Of a stretch of 61,035 nucleotides of DNA, positions 1-8,682 are shown piece by piece (the stretch's first letter is position 1; every line of letters starts with the position of its first letter). Source of the stretch: Pseudomonadota bacterium (GTDB lineage: Bacteria > Pseudomonadota > Alphaproteobacteria > Reyranellales > Reyranellaceae). Under the pieces are notes generated by a model. It saw only the letters and a program-made list of their open reading frames with translations. It did not search any database and was not told the DNA's origin. The translations under genes were made by a program, and so were the position numbers. Location of the stretch: contig JAFEBU010000028.1 in the NCBI GenBank assembly GCA_018242505.1, positions 1 to 61,035 of the forward strand. Direction: 5' to 3'.

Positions 1-278
1 GCGATGCCGAGCTTGGAACAGAGGTTCTGGACAACCGCCCCGATGAGGCAGCTCAGGGTGAGCACCCAGAGCAGCGTGTAGCCGAACTGGCTTCCGGCCT
101 TCAGGTTTGTCGCCCAGTTGCCCGGATCGAAATAGCCGATGGAAACGATGAAGGCCGGCCCGAAGAACTTCCACCACGCCGGCCGTTCCGGGCGCGAACG
201 ACCGGGAAGCTGAAATGCTTCTCCGCGCGGGAGCGGAATCTCCGGGAATTGAGGGCGAAGGACAGAGGGATTGGTCAT
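1..278 (-). CDS. Nramp-family divalent metal transporter, N-terminal part (runs off window)
   Basis: The reverse strand from an ATG at 278 encodes 92 residues before the window ends. After a Pro/Arg-rich cytoplasmic tail, a segment with Trp-Trp-Lys-Phe-Phe-Gly-Pro leads into the first membrane helix, which carries the Nramp signature DPGNWATNL at residues 51-59. In this family the Asp and Asn of DPGN ligate the metal. A second hydrophobic helix (about residues 68-85) follows. The family imports Mn2+/Fe2+ with protons across the inner membrane. The gene is divergent from the trb remnant, so the 279-445 gap must hold its promoter. Only the first two of about eleven helices are visible, so whether the gene is intact is unknown. 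Confidence 0.85.
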   Translation of the reverse strand, partial: MTNPSVLRPQFPEIPLPRGEAFQLPGRSRPERPAWWKFFGPAFIVSIGYFDPGNWATNLKAGSQFGYTLLWVLTLSCLIGAVVQNLCSKLGI

Positions 279-445
279 GTCTTAAGCCAAGCCAGGACCG
301 GGACGTAATCCGCGTGCCCGCGAGGTTCTGGCGGCTGAGAGGTCAGCGTCGGTGATCGAGCCACGTGGCCAACCCGATCAGGAACAACCCAGGGAGGACG
401 ATCGAGAAGGCGGCGACCGGCCCCACAGGCGCGCTCACCGGACCC

Positions 446-1786
446 ATGGGCAATGTCGGCGTCATCGACCGGTTCCTCAACACCTTCACCACTTACATCG
501 ATTCCGGCTTCGGCCTGATCCACGGCGAGGTTGGCTATCTCACCTCTGTCCTGGTCGGTATCGACATCACCCTGGCCGCGCTGTTCTGGGCCTGGGGCGC
601 CGATGAGGACGTGATGCATCGGTTGGTGAGGAAGACCCTCTATATCGGCTTCTTCGCCTTCGTCATCGGCAACTTCAATCATCTCGCCCACATCCTGTTC
701 GACAGCTTCGCCGGTCTCGGCCTGAAGGCGGGCGGCTCGAGCCTGTCGGCCGGACAGTTCCTGCAGCCCGGCCGGCTGGCGCAAGTCGGCCTCGATGCCG
801 GGCAACCGCTGCTCACGGCGGCCGGCCAGCTGATGGGTTTCAGCAGCTTCTTCGCCAACTTCGTGCAGATCGTCGTGCTGATGGTGTCCTGGCTGTTGGT
901 GCTGATCGCCTTCTTCATCCTCGCCGTGCAGCTCTTCGTCGCCATCCTTGAGTTCAAGCTGACGACCTTGGCGGGATTCGTGCTGATTCCCTTCGCGCTC
1001 TTCAACAAGACCGCCTTTCTCGCGGAGAAGGTGCTGGGCAACGTAGTGGCGTCGGGCGTGAAGGTTCTCGTGCTTGCCGTCATCGTCGGTATCGGCAGCG
1101 GTTTGTTCGGGGAATTCACCACTGGCTTCGGCAACAACCAGCCGACCATCGAGCAGACGCTCTCGATCGTGCTTGCTGCGCTTTCGCTCCTGGGCCTGGG
1201 AATCTTCGGACCCGGCATTGCCAACGGCCTGATCTCCGGCGCGCCGCAGCTGGGCGCAGGAGCGGCCGTCGGGACCGGACTCGCCACCGCCGGCGTGGCC
1301 GCCGCGGGATACATGGGCGCGCGGGCCGGCATTGCCGCTGTCGGCGCAGGGGCAAGTGCACTCGGGGCAACGGCACGCGGCGGCGCTTACTTGGCCGGCG
1401 CCACCCAGAACGCGTACGGCCTGGCGTCTGTCACCTCCGGCAAGACCGGTGCGGGGGCCGTTGCCGCTGGTGCTGCCGGTGTGGCAGAGGCCGCCGGAGC
1501 CGCCGCGATCTCCCCTTTACGTCGGGCAATCGCGCGTCGGGCGGCCGCATTGGAGGCGAGCCATCAGGCCGGCGGGCGCGACGCCTTCACCGTGACCAGT
1601 GGCCGGGCCCCGGTCGAGATACCCAACCCGATGCCAGCCTATTCCAGCCCGCCCGCCTGGGCGCAGCGGCTGCAGCGCCATCGCACGGTCGGCCACGGCA
1701 TGGCCACGGCCGCCCACGCGGTGCGCGCGGGTGATCACGGCGGTGCCTCTAGCGCCGTCCGGCTCAATGAGGAGGATCGTCGATGA
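446..1786 (+). CDS. trbL: TrbL, conjugal transfer inner-membrane protein (VirB6-like)
   Basis: 446 aa. A polytopic membrane protein of the Trb-type IV secretion system, thought to form part of the inner-membrane channel for mating. The N-terminus has the family start GVIDRFL..YIDSGFGL, followed by about six hydrophobic segments (about residues 30-290) and an Ala/Gly-rich hydrophilic tail. I chose ATG 446 because family members begin just before GVID. A GTG at 365 in the same frame would add 27 non-conserved residues, and a TGA lies in frame at 353. The stop overlaps the trbF start as ATGA. The usual upstream genes (trbB, C, D, E, J) are absent: only about 170 bp separates this gene from the divergent Nramp gene, so the operon is 5'-truncated. 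Confidence 0.9.
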   Translation: MGNVGVIDRFLNTFTTYIDSGFGLIHGEVGYLTSVLVGIDITLAALFWAWGADEDVMHRLVRKTLYIGFFAFVIGNFNHLAHILFDSFAGLGLKAGGSSLSAGQFLQPGRLAQVGLDAGQPLLTAAGQLMGFSSFFANFVQIVVLMVSWLLVLIAFFILAVQLFVAILEFKLTTLAGFVLIPFALFNKTAFLAEKVLGNVVASGVKVLVLAVIVGIGSGLFGEFTTGFGNNQPTIEQTLSIVLAALSLLGLGIFGPGIANGLISGAPQLGAGAAVGTGLATAGVAAAGYMGARAGIAAVGAGASALGATARGGAYLAGATQNAYGLASVTSGKTGAGAVAAGAAGVAEAAGAAAISPLRRAIARRAAALEASHQAGGRDAFTVTSGRAPVEIPNPMPAYSSPPAWAQRLQRHRTVGHGMATAAHAVRAGDHGGASSAVRLNEEDRR

Positions 1787-2472
1787 CGCTGTTTCGTCGT
1801 CCTGCCGTCCACTACGGCAAAGCACCCGAACCGGAGACACCGTACCAGCGCGCCGGCCAGGTCTGGGATGACCGCATTGGCTCGGCGCGCGTGCAGGCCC
1901 GCAATTGGCGGCTGATGGCCTTCGGCTGCCTGGCGCTCTCGGCCGGCCTCGCCGGCGGATTGGTCTGGCAATCCGCCCGCGGCAGCGTCGTTCCCTGGGT
2001 GGTGCAGATCGACAAGATCGGCGACGCCCAGGCCGTCGGGCCGGCCGTCGCGGCCTACCAACCGACCGATCCGGAGATCGCCCGCGACCTGGCCCGCTTC
2101 ATCGAAGCCGTCCGGTCGATCCCCAACGACCCCGTGATCGTCCGCCAGAACTGGCTGCGCGCCTACGACTTCACCACTGACCAGGGCGCGTTGGCCCTCA
2201 CGACCGATGCTCGCGCCAATGATCCCTTTGCCAAGGTCGGCAAGATCCAGGTCGCCGTCGACATCTCGAGCGTGATCCGGGCGTCGCCCGACAGCTTCCG
2301 CGTCGCCTGGGTCGAGCGGCGCTATCAGGACGGTAGCCTCGCCGGCACCGAACGCTGGACGGCCATCCTCTCGATCGTGATCCAACCACCGCGCGATGCC
2401 GAGCGGCTGCGCAAGAATCCTCTCGGCATCTATGTCACCGCCATCAACTGGTCGAAGGAGATGCAGCAATGA
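1783..2472 (+). CDS. trbF: TrbF, conjugal transfer protein (VirB8-like)
   Basis: 229 aa, full family length. A bitopic inner-membrane protein: a short cytoplasmic N-terminus, one membrane helix at about residues 42-62, then a periplasmic VirB8-like domain with the typical PWVVQIDK entry and the segment VRQNWLRAYDF. In the Trb secretion system it acts as an assembly factor bridging inner- and outer-membrane parts. Start and stop overlap trbL and trbG by ATGA, so the genes are translationally coupled. It looks intact, although its operon is not. Confidence 0.9.
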   Translation: MTLFRRPAVHYGKAPEPETPYQRAGQVWDDRIGSARVQARNWRLMAFGCLALSAGLAGGLVWQSARGSVVPWVVQIDKIGDAQAVGPAVAAYQPTDPEIARDLARFIEAVRSIPNDPVIVRQNWLRAYDFTTDQGALALTTDARANDPFAKVGKIQVAVDISSVIRASPDSFRVAWVERRYQDGSLAGTERWTAILSIVIQPPRDAERLRKNPLGIYVTAINWSKEMQQ

Positions 2473-2945
2473 AGCCCTTTTCTGTCCATCCCGGCCGCAA
2501 GGCGCTTCTGGCGAGCCTGCTGGCCTCTACAGCCCTTCTGACAGGGTGTGCCGCCGGTGAAAAACCGCCGCAGATCGCCTACGACGATGCCGCGCCCGCG
2601 GTGCTGGCGACCGACCCACCGAAGCCCATCCAGATCGTCGAGCTGCCGAAACCTTTGCCTCTGCCGGGTCAGTTGAAGCCGGTGGCGGGCGGCTCTGCAG
2701 CCCCTGAGCTTGCCGATCCGACCGCCCGTGTGAACCAGGCCAATGATGTCGCGCGCGTGCAGGGCGAGATGCCGCCCTTGTTCGTCGTCGGGCCAAGCGG
2801 CGCAGGGGAGCTGGTCAATTACCGCGTCCGCGGCAACCACATGATTGTCGACCGGCTGTTCGCGGCCGCCGAGCTGCGCATGGGAGACAAGAATGCCGAG
2901 CAGCGGGTGCGCATCTCCCGTACTGACGGAAGGCCGCGCTCATGA
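2469..2945 (+). pseudogene. trbG: trbG with large in-frame internal deletion
   Basis: 158 aa, where the family (VirB9-like periplasmic/outer-membrane component) is usually about 300-330 aa. The first ~98 residues are normal: a lipoprotein-type signal with LLTGC, a Pro-rich linker and the family motif ARVNQANDVARVQ. The next residues, GEMPPLFVVGP, belong to the far C-terminal part of the family, ending in NYRVRGNHMIVDRLF..AELR. The whole central beta-domain is therefore missing, with the join near position 2757, and the reading frame is kept. ATGA overlaps with trbF and trbI remain, so downstream translation would not be disturbed. A working core complex is unlikely. The homology is read by eye; alignment to any full TrbG would confirm the gap. 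Confidence 0.85.
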
Positions 2946-4099
2946 CCGATCCCGGCACGCCTGGACCGGAACTCACGCCGAGCCTGCGGCTGCGTGGCGG
3001 AGGACCAACCGTTACCCGGATCTCGCGGAGGGTTCTCCTGGGCGGAACACTGATCGCGGGCATCGCCGTAAGCGGTGCGCTGATCTACGCGCTCCATGGC
3101 TGGCGCGGCAGTGTCTTGCCATCGGAGCTCTACAACATCGGCCATCGCACGACGCCCGATGGCCTGACCGCCTTGCCCAGCGATTACACGCAAGTGCCGA
3201 AGCTCGGGCCGCCGCTGCCCGGCGACTTGGGGCGGCCCATCCTCCACGCGCAGAATCAAAGTCCCCCAGCGGCGGGGCCTGATCCGGCGCAGCAGCGCCG
3301 CGCCCAGGAACAGGAAGCGGCCCGCATCAGCAAGCTGTTCGCCGGCACGGCGACGCGGCCAACCGAGATACCGTTGGTGGCCTCCTCGAGCTTGGGAAGC
3401 ACATCATCGCCGGCGCCGGGCTTGCCCGGATCCGTCGATCCCACGGCCGTGCAGAACATGCAGGATCGCAAGCTCGCTTTCCTCAACGGCCCGGCCGATC
3501 GGCGCACCGTCAGTCCCGATCGCTTGGAAAAGCCCGCGTCGCCTTACGTTATTCAGGCCGGGTCCGTGATCTCTGCGGCGTTGCTGACCGGTATCCGCTC
3601 TGACCTTCCCGGGCAGATCACCGCCCAGGTCACCGAGAACGCGTATGACAGCCCGACCGGCCGATATCTTTTAATCCCGCAAGGCACCCGGCTTGTCGGC
3701 CAATATGACAGTCAGATCGCCTTCGCCCAGAGCCGGGTGCAGTTCGTCTGGACCCGTCTCCTGCTGCCTAATGGGCAGTCCATTGTGCTGGAACGCCAGC
3801 CTGGGTCTGACCCGCAAGGCTATTCGGGAGCAGAAGATGATGTCGATCACCATTGGGGCCTGTTGTTCAAGGCGGCGCTCCTGTCGACCATTCTGAGCGT
3901 CGGTGCCCAAGTCGGTGTCGGCGACAACGAGAACAATCTGGCGGAGGCGATCCGCCTGGGCGCCTCCAATAGCATCAGCCAGACCGGTCAACAGATCGTG
4001 GGCCGCAATCTCAACGTCCAGCCCACGCTCACCATCCGGCCGGGTTTCCCGGTGCGCGTGATCGTCAACCGGGATCTCGTGCTGGCTCCCTATCAATAA
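2942..4099 (+). CDS. trbI: TrbI, conjugal transfer protein (VirB10-like)
   Basis: 385 aa, full length. One membrane helix at about residues 31-50 (after ISRRVLLGG), a long Pro/Ala-rich periplasmic linker, then the VirB10/TrbI beta-barrel domain from about residue 200 (YVIQAGSVISAALLTGIRS, YLLIPQGTRLVGQYD). A C-terminal hydrophobic/amphipathic part is followed by PVRVIVNRDLVLAPY. In type IV secretion this protein spans from inner to outer membrane and gates the channel. It overlaps the deleted trbG by ATGA. It looks intact but is stranded in a broken operon. Confidence 0.92.
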   Translation: MTDPGTPGPELTPSLRLRGGGPTVTRISRRVLLGGTLIAGIAVSGALIYALHGWRGSVLPSELYNIGHRTTPDGLTALPSDYTQVPKLGPPLPGDLGRPILHAQNQSPPAAGPDPAQQRRAQEQEAARISKLFAGTATRPTEIPLVASSSLGSTSSPAPGLPGSVDPTAVQNMQDRKLAFLNGPADRRTVSPDRLEKPASPYVIQAGSVISAALLTGIRSDLPGQITAQVTENAYDSPTGRYLLIPQGTRLVGQYDSQIAFAQSRVQFVWTRLLLPNGQSIVLERQPGSDPQGYSGAEDDVDHHWGLLFKAALLSTILSVGAQVGVGDNENNLAEAIRLGASNSISQTGQQIVGRNLNVQPTLTIRPGFPVRVIVNRDLVLAPYQ

Positions 4100-4110
4100 G
4101 GACTCCGATC

Positions 4111-4500
4111 ATGGCCAAACTGAAGCTCGGGCCGCTGGCCGACGATCGGCCGGTTAAGATGACCGTCGAGGTGACGGCCGCCGTGCATCGCGATCTGCTG
4201 GCCTATGCGGAGGCGTTGGGCCGCGAGACCGGGCAGCCAGCTGCTGATCCGGCCAAGCTGGTCGGGCCCATGCTCGCCCGTTTCATGGCCACGGACCGGG
4301 CGTTCCTCAAGGCACGCAAACAGGCGCCCGGTCAGCGCGCTCATGCCGAATCCTCCAAGGGCGGGTACCGGTCGAGCCTGGCCTACCGTCCGAACTGCTG
4401 GAACGGCGGCCCGACATCGCCGCCGCTGAGGCGCAGCTCGCGGCGGCCAAGGCCAACGTCGCGGCTGCACGCGCCGCGATGTTCCCGAGGATCAGCCTGA
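4111..4500 (+). CDS. DUF2274 protein with aberrant out-of-family tail
   Basis: 129 aa. The first ~72 residues (MAKLKLGPLADDRPVKM.., LLAYAEALGRETG, LVGPMLARFMATDRAF) match the small DUF2274 proteins that routinely follow trbI in alphaproteobacterial integrative elements. The function is unknown, though it may be a DNA-binding or regulatory protein. From about residue 84 the frame reads Arg/Pro/Ser-rich nonsense because the DNA has switched to a NodT efflux gene in another frame. The true C-terminus was lost at a junction near 4320-4362. The start is 11 bp after the trbI stop. Confidence 0.75.
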   Translation: MAKLKLGPLADDRPVKMTVEVTAAVHRDLLAYAEALGRETGQPAADPAKLVGPMLARFMATDRAFLKARKQAPGQRAHAESSKGGYRSSLAYRPNCWNGGPTSPPLRRSSRRPRPTSRLHAPRCSRGSA

Positions 4501-4964
4501 CGGGCACCGCAGGCGTGCAGAGTGCCGCGCTGTCTACGGTGACGGGCGGCACGAGCTTCCTGTACGCACTCGCAGCTGGACTGACTCAGCCGATTTTCGA
4601 CAACGGCGCGCTGGCCGGCCAGCTCGACTATGCCAAGGCACGACAGGAAGAGCTGGTGGCCATCTATCGGGCGGCAGTCCTCGCTGCCTTCGCGGATGTG
4701 CAGAAGGCCGTGCAGGCGGTGGCAAGCTTCGCCCGCCAACAGGCGGCACAAGAAGTGGCGGTCGCCGAATCCCGTCAGGCGTTCGTTCTGGCAAACGCTC
4801 AATATCACGCCGGCGCGGAGGACATGCTCACCGTGCTCGACACGCAGCGCACTCTGTATGCCGCCCAGGACCAGCTTGAGCAGGTCAAGCTCTCGCGGTT
4901 GCTGGCGCTCGTCGGTCTCTACAAGGCCCTTGGAGGAGGGTGGTTCTCACCAAGTACACAATAG
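4362..4964 (+). pseudogene. 3' fragment of NodT-family RND efflux outer-membrane lipoprotein
   Basis: In the frame ending at the stop at 4962-4964, the DNA encodes the last ~200 residues of a NodT/OprM-type porin. It begins with GLPSELLERRPDI, the hallmark of the second half of this family, then AAEAQLAAAKANVAAARAAMFPRISLTGT, and ends in helix-hairpin sequence with TVLDTQRTLY. Family members have about 470-500 residues, so more than half is missing, including the lipobox signal. There is no start codon at the natural place. It overlaps the DUF2274 tail in a different frame, which marks a recombination joint. Intact members form the outer-membrane exit duct of tripartite pumps. Confidence 0.85.
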
Positions 4965-5164
4965 CCAGCGGACTGGCCGGCAGGCGCTGCGCGTGACCCG
5001 CTTCCGACGAAGCAGAAGCGACCGGATCTTCTCAATAGCCGCCACCGCGGCGAGATTCCTTAAATTCATTGCCTCTGAGCGCAGAGATGAATTGTCTGCC
5101 GTTACAACCATGGGTAAAGTCGTCGCGCGGTGGCCGGGACGGTCGATCAAGAAGAGGCCCAAAA

Positions 5165-5344
5165 GGGAGGTGGGAGGCTCTTAAAACGTTCTCGCCAGAC
5201 TGCCTCGACGCCCTCCGCAAGGTGACGACCATCGAAAGCGTGGGCTCTTCCACGCGCATTGAGGGCGCAAAGCTAGCCAGCCGCGTGGGGAGCCTTCGGC
5301 TTTCCAGTGGGACTAAGACCAGCAGACCAGAGCACATCAACTAG
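5165..5344 (+). pseudogene. Fic-family protein remnant (N-terminal segment)
   Basis: About 60 codons resemble the N-terminal region of Fic (AMP-transferase) proteins: WEALKTFSPDCLDALRK followed by TIESVGSSTRIEGAKL. The last piece is the conserved helix that carries the (S/T)xxxE(G/N)-type inhibitory motif in this family. After SRVGSLRL the similarity stops and the frame ends, so the catalytic HPFxxGNGR part is absent. No convincing start codon or ribosome site precedes it. It sits between the efflux-porin fragment and the TIR gene, in line with a decayed defence/toxin locus. Confidence 0.5.
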
Positions 5345-5417
5345 GGCTGTTCCCCCTGGCAACGATCTCGGTCTGCTGGCGAGGTAAACATCGAAGGCGC
5401 AAACGGGAGGACGCTGC

Positions 5418-5900
5418 TTAGACGGCAACAAGCTCCGCGAGCTTATCCGCGACCTGCGCCATTGTATTTCCTGCCGTACTCAGCCGCTCCGCGAAGCGAG
5501 CATGGGGCTGACGTCGCGGAGTTCTTCGTACGTCGTGTTGTGGACGATGGGGAACGAGCTGGTCTCGTTGCAGGAGGGTCGATAGCTCTTTATCAGCGAT
5601 GCTCTGCGCTTGGAGACGGAGCAAGAGCGCAGGTGTTCCCAGCACGATCCCGACCCGCGATTTCGCCAGGCCTCTGTCAATCTCGCGCATCAGCGGCGTC
5701 CCGAGGGCAACATCCTTCTCGCTGAACCAAACCGAGACACTGCGCAGTTTGAGCAGATCGTACAGTTCCGTGGCAGCTCCCGCCCGGTCGTCCCATGCAT
5801 GGCAGAGAAAGACGTCAAGTCGGTCAGGCTGAGGCGGTCGCTTCTCGACAGCCTCGCGGTAAGGAGCGAGCGTCCGCACCTCAGCAGGTGTGTAAGCCAC
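5418..5900 (-). pseudogene. TIR-domain protein, probably frame-disrupted
   Basis: 160 aa. After a ~25-residue leader, DVFLCHAWDD, LYDLLKLRSVSVWFSEKDV, LGTPLMREIDRGLAKSRVGIVLGTPALL and ADKELSTLL follow the order of bacterial TIR domains (the WFSEKD Glu region is where TIR NADases place the catalytic Glu). Between about 5480 and 5560 the frame reads unrelated residues, while the neighbouring frame reads the expected IVHNTTYEELRDVSPMLASRSG. The native frame returns at LSTAGNTMAQVADKLAEL. One extra C in a C-run and one missing base later explain this, giving a compensated double frameshift. TIR proteins act in NAD+-depleting antiphage defence. The shift may be real decay or a sequence error. Confidence 0.7.
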
Positions 5901-6257
5901 GGACGAACCTGCTCGTGACCATCTCGGCCTTGTGGTGCCGCCGGACCCGCCACCGCCACCCTGCTCTCCGACAAGGAGTAGAGCGTACTGTAGGACGGGC
6001 GCGAGTAAGACCCGTAGCTACTATAGCTGCTGTATCCTCTGGAACGGCCTCAACCGCCACGACATGCAGGGCAGTTCGCTGCCGTGCTCGCCGAGCGATG
6101 GCCCTCTACTGGTGCGGTGCATCTCGCCATGCGGTCAATGTTAGCGCGTACGATCCCAGAAGTTATCCCCAGATGTTCCAGTTTTGTATGGTGTAATCTG
6201 CGATGATACACATCGCACTGCGGTTTGGGAGGGTCGCAAGAGAGGTTCGAAGAAGAA
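5901..6257. other. Gene-free stretch between divergent TIR and SEC-C genes
   Basis: No credible coding sequence in either direction. It must contain the promoters of both flanking genes, but I see no convincing -35/-10 pair or hairpin. Confidence 0.5.
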
Positions 6258-7880
6258 ATGAAGGTCGGGCGTAACCAGCCGTGCATTTGTGGCAGTGGTA
6301 AAAAATACAAGAAATGCTGTGGCGGCATTCATGCGGCTGGCGCTGCTTTTGCGCGGTCTGCTGAGCTTGGCCGAATGCTCGACCGGCACAACGCCGAAGA
6401 GAAGATCAGGGAAGCCCAACAGGGCCTCGGTCGTCCAATTGTCTCGACCATGTTCAACGACCATCGCTTGGTGGCCGTTGGCTCGACCCTTCACTGGGGC
6501 AAGAACTGGAAGACGTTTCCCGACTTTCTGGACCACTACATCAAGCTGAAGCTCGGTCATGAGTGGGGTGCGGCGGAGCAGGCCAAGCCGCTCGCTGATC
6601 GCCATCCGCTGATGCAGCTATTTGCGGCGTATGGCGCCTATCGAAAAGCAAATCAGGCTAAGGGCGGCGGACTCGTGTCGGCTGAGATGTCAGGCGCCGT
6701 GATGTGCTTCACTGGCCTCGCCTACGGCCTGTATCTCTTGGACCACAATGCCGAGCTACAGGAGCGGCTGATCCGGCGATTGAAGGATCGGGGGAACTTC
6801 CAGGGCGCATTCTACGAGATCGCGGTGGCACGCATGCTGATTCGCGCCGGGTTCGAGCTTAAGCTGGAGGACGAAACCGATGGTGCAACGAAGCACTGCG
6901 AGTTCTCCGCGACCTCGAAGGGCGGCAAGAAATACTGGGTTGAGGCGAAGATGCGCTCCATCAACGGCATGCTGGGGAAGGGGCCACTCGATGGTGGCTC
7001 GGAAGGCAAGCCGCTGCGGAAATTGATCCAGCATCTCAACGGGGCGTTTGAGAAGCCTGCGGCGGATGCGCGGTTGATCTTCATTGACCTGAACACGGCA
7101 GAAGGATTGGGTGGTGATCCTGCCGCGCCGCCTTGGCTGAAGCCGGTTGTTGCTCGGTTGGAACAGTACGAACGGAAGGAACTCAAGGCGGGCGAAAGTG
7201 CCTACGTCTTCGTGACGAACCTTGGTTATCACCGCGAGCTTAACCGGCACCCGACTGGATCGATGCTGCCCTATGGCGTGGGGTGTGACTTCGGCAAGAC
7301 GTTGCTCGGCGAACCACACAACATGCGGTACCGGCGTGAACGGCGGCATCGCGATGGCCACGACGTTGCCGAGGCCTTCAAACACGAGGCGCTGCTGCCG
7401 ACTACCTTCGACGGCTCGCTACCGTCGGAGACGTTCGGCAAAAAGAACCGGCCGCTGATTGGAGAGACGTATCGCTTCAACGGCCCTCTTGAGGGGCAGG
7501 AGATGGTCGGCACCGTAGTGGGCGCGGTTGTTCTCGAGGTCGAGAGCGCCGCCTACCTCACGCTGCGGACGCCCGAGGGGAGCTTCCTTCACGTCAAAGA
7601 GCCCATGGGGCCCGATGAGCTTCACGACTATCGAGGCAACAAGGAGGCCTACTTCGGGAAGCTGCAGCACGTTGGGCGCAAGGTGGGCAAGGACCCGTAT
7701 GAGCTGTTCAAGGTCTTCTACGAGCACCAGCTCGGCGTGCCTCGACAGGTGCTGCTTGAGCGTCTCGCTGGCTTCAGAACGCCCGAAGAGTTCGCGAAGT
7801 GGAGCGACGAGGACCTTTTGATGTTCTACTGCGAGTGCCAGGTTCGCGGGGCCACGGCGGAAATGACCAAGGCCGCCTGA
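6258..7880 (+). CDS. SEC-C motif protein with PD-(D/E)xK-like nuclease core
   Basis: 540 aa. The extreme N-terminus is a SEC-C zinc motif (RNQPCICGSGKKYKKCCGG; Cys 9, 11, 20, 21), which usually binds nucleic acid or ribosomes. A helical region follows. Residues ~183-235 then have the layout of a restriction-type nuclease: a helix with Glu187 (YEIAVARMLIRAGF), Glu215 in KHCEFSA, and Glu229-Ala-Lys231 in YWVEAK. The C-terminal 250 residues are unrecognised. I chose ATG 6258 because SEC-C motifs normally sit at the very start; a TTG at 6225 is possible. First gene of a three-gene same-strand set (gaps of 10 and 9 bp). Function inferred: nucleic-acid-cutting effector of a defence cassette. Confidence 0.7.
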   Translation: MKVGRNQPCICGSGKKYKKCCGGIHAAGAAFARSAELGRMLDRHNAEEKIREAQQGLGRPIVSTMFNDHRLVAVGSTLHWGKNWKTFPDFLDHYIKLKLGHEWGAAEQAKPLADRHPLMQLFAAYGAYRKANQAKGGGLVSAEMSGAVMCFTGLAYGLYLLDHNAELQERLIRRLKDRGNFQGAFYEIAVARMLIRAGFELKLEDETDGATKHCEFSATSKGGKKYWVEAKMRSINGMLGKGPLDGGSEGKPLRKLIQHLNGAFEKPAADARLIFIDLNTAEGLGGDPAAPPWLKPVVARLEQYERKELKAGESAYVFVTNLGYHRELNRHPTGSMLPYGVGCDFGKTLLGEPHNMRYRRERRHRDGHDVAEAFKHEALLPTTFDGSLPSETFGKKNRPLIGETYRFNGPLEGQEMVGTVVGAVVLEVESAAYLTLRTPEGSFLHVKEPMGPDELHDYRGNKEAYFGKLQHVGRKVGKDPYELFKVFYEHQLGVPRQVLLERLAGFRTPEEFAKWSDEDLLMFYCECQVRGATAEMTKAA

Positions 7881-7890
7881 GGCGCTCGGC

Positions 7891-8673
7891 ATGATTTCGC
7901 TGCACTACCCGAAGCATTTCCAAGCCGTTCGGCAACTTTCGTTCTGCTACCTGTGTGGCAACGAGTTCCTGCCGGACGAGAAAATCGACCGCGATCATGT
8001 TCCACCAAAGACCGTGTTCGCAAAGGTGCATCGCGTCCCGCTGATCCTGAAAACGCATGCTGCTTGCAACGAGGCGCATTCGCCGACCGATGAGAAGATG
8101 GGGCAGCTTATCGGACTGAGTCGTGGTGCCATCCCCACGGACCCGAAGAACTCTCGGCTTCAAATACAGCACCTTGGCTTCCGCACTGCTGCGATCACCA
8201 ACATCGACGTGCATGGAGCGATCTGGCGTTGGGTACGAGGGTTTCATGCGGCGCTCTATAGGGAACCACTTCCTGAGATCTGCCAGCGGGCCATCGAGCT
8301 ACCCTTTCAACGCGCACGCAGGGACACACTTGGATTCAGTGTCGTCCCCCTGAGGGAAGCGCAGCATGTCGCATTCGTTCGCGCCATAAAGACGAATAGG
8401 GCGAAGCAAAACGTTGACCGGATTCGCTGCAATGCCGACAAGCTGACCTATGAATGCGTCTGGGCGCAAAACGAAGGCAACAGAGAATGGGGCTGCATCT
8501 TCGCGCTCGATGTGTACGATTGGAAAGATCTAGGGGACCCGAAGTTGGGGCAGCGAGGGTGTGCGGGCGTTTATTCGTTGCCAGACGGCCATGTGCCGCC
8601 GAATGCAGCTCGCTTGATGAAGTCGTCGATACTGGTCCCTAACACCGAGCCGCTCGACCCATTCGGACGCTAG
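7891..8673 (+). CDS. HNH-like zinc-finger protein
   Basis: 260 aa. The N-terminal 65 residues have an HNH-like ββα-metal pattern: Cys19-x2-Cys22 (CYLCGNEF), Arg-Asp35-His36-Val-Pro-Pro (RDHVPPK) and His56..Cys59-Asn60 (THAACNEAH). The remainder has no family I recognise; it includes a Trp-rich stretch (IWRWVRGFHAALY) and a C-terminal GIFALDVYDW-like strand region. It starts 10 bp after the SEC-C gene stop, so the two are almost certainly co-transcribed. HNH proteins usually nick or cut DNA. Whether this one cuts or only binds cannot be told from sequence. Confidence 0.65.
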   Translation: MISLHYPKHFQAVRQLSFCYLCGNEFLPDEKIDRDHVPPKTVFAKVHRVPLILKTHAACNEAHSPTDEKMGQLIGLSRGAIPTDPKNSRLQIQHLGFRTAAITNIDVHGAIWRWVRGFHAALYREPLPEICQRAIELPFQRARRDTLGFSVVPLREAQHVAFVRAIKTNRAKQNVDRIRCNADKLTYECVWAQNEGNREWGCIFALDVYDWKDLGDPKLGQRGCAGVYSLPDGHVPPNAARLMKSSILVPNTEPLDPFGR

Positions 8674-8682
8674 ATCGCCCTC

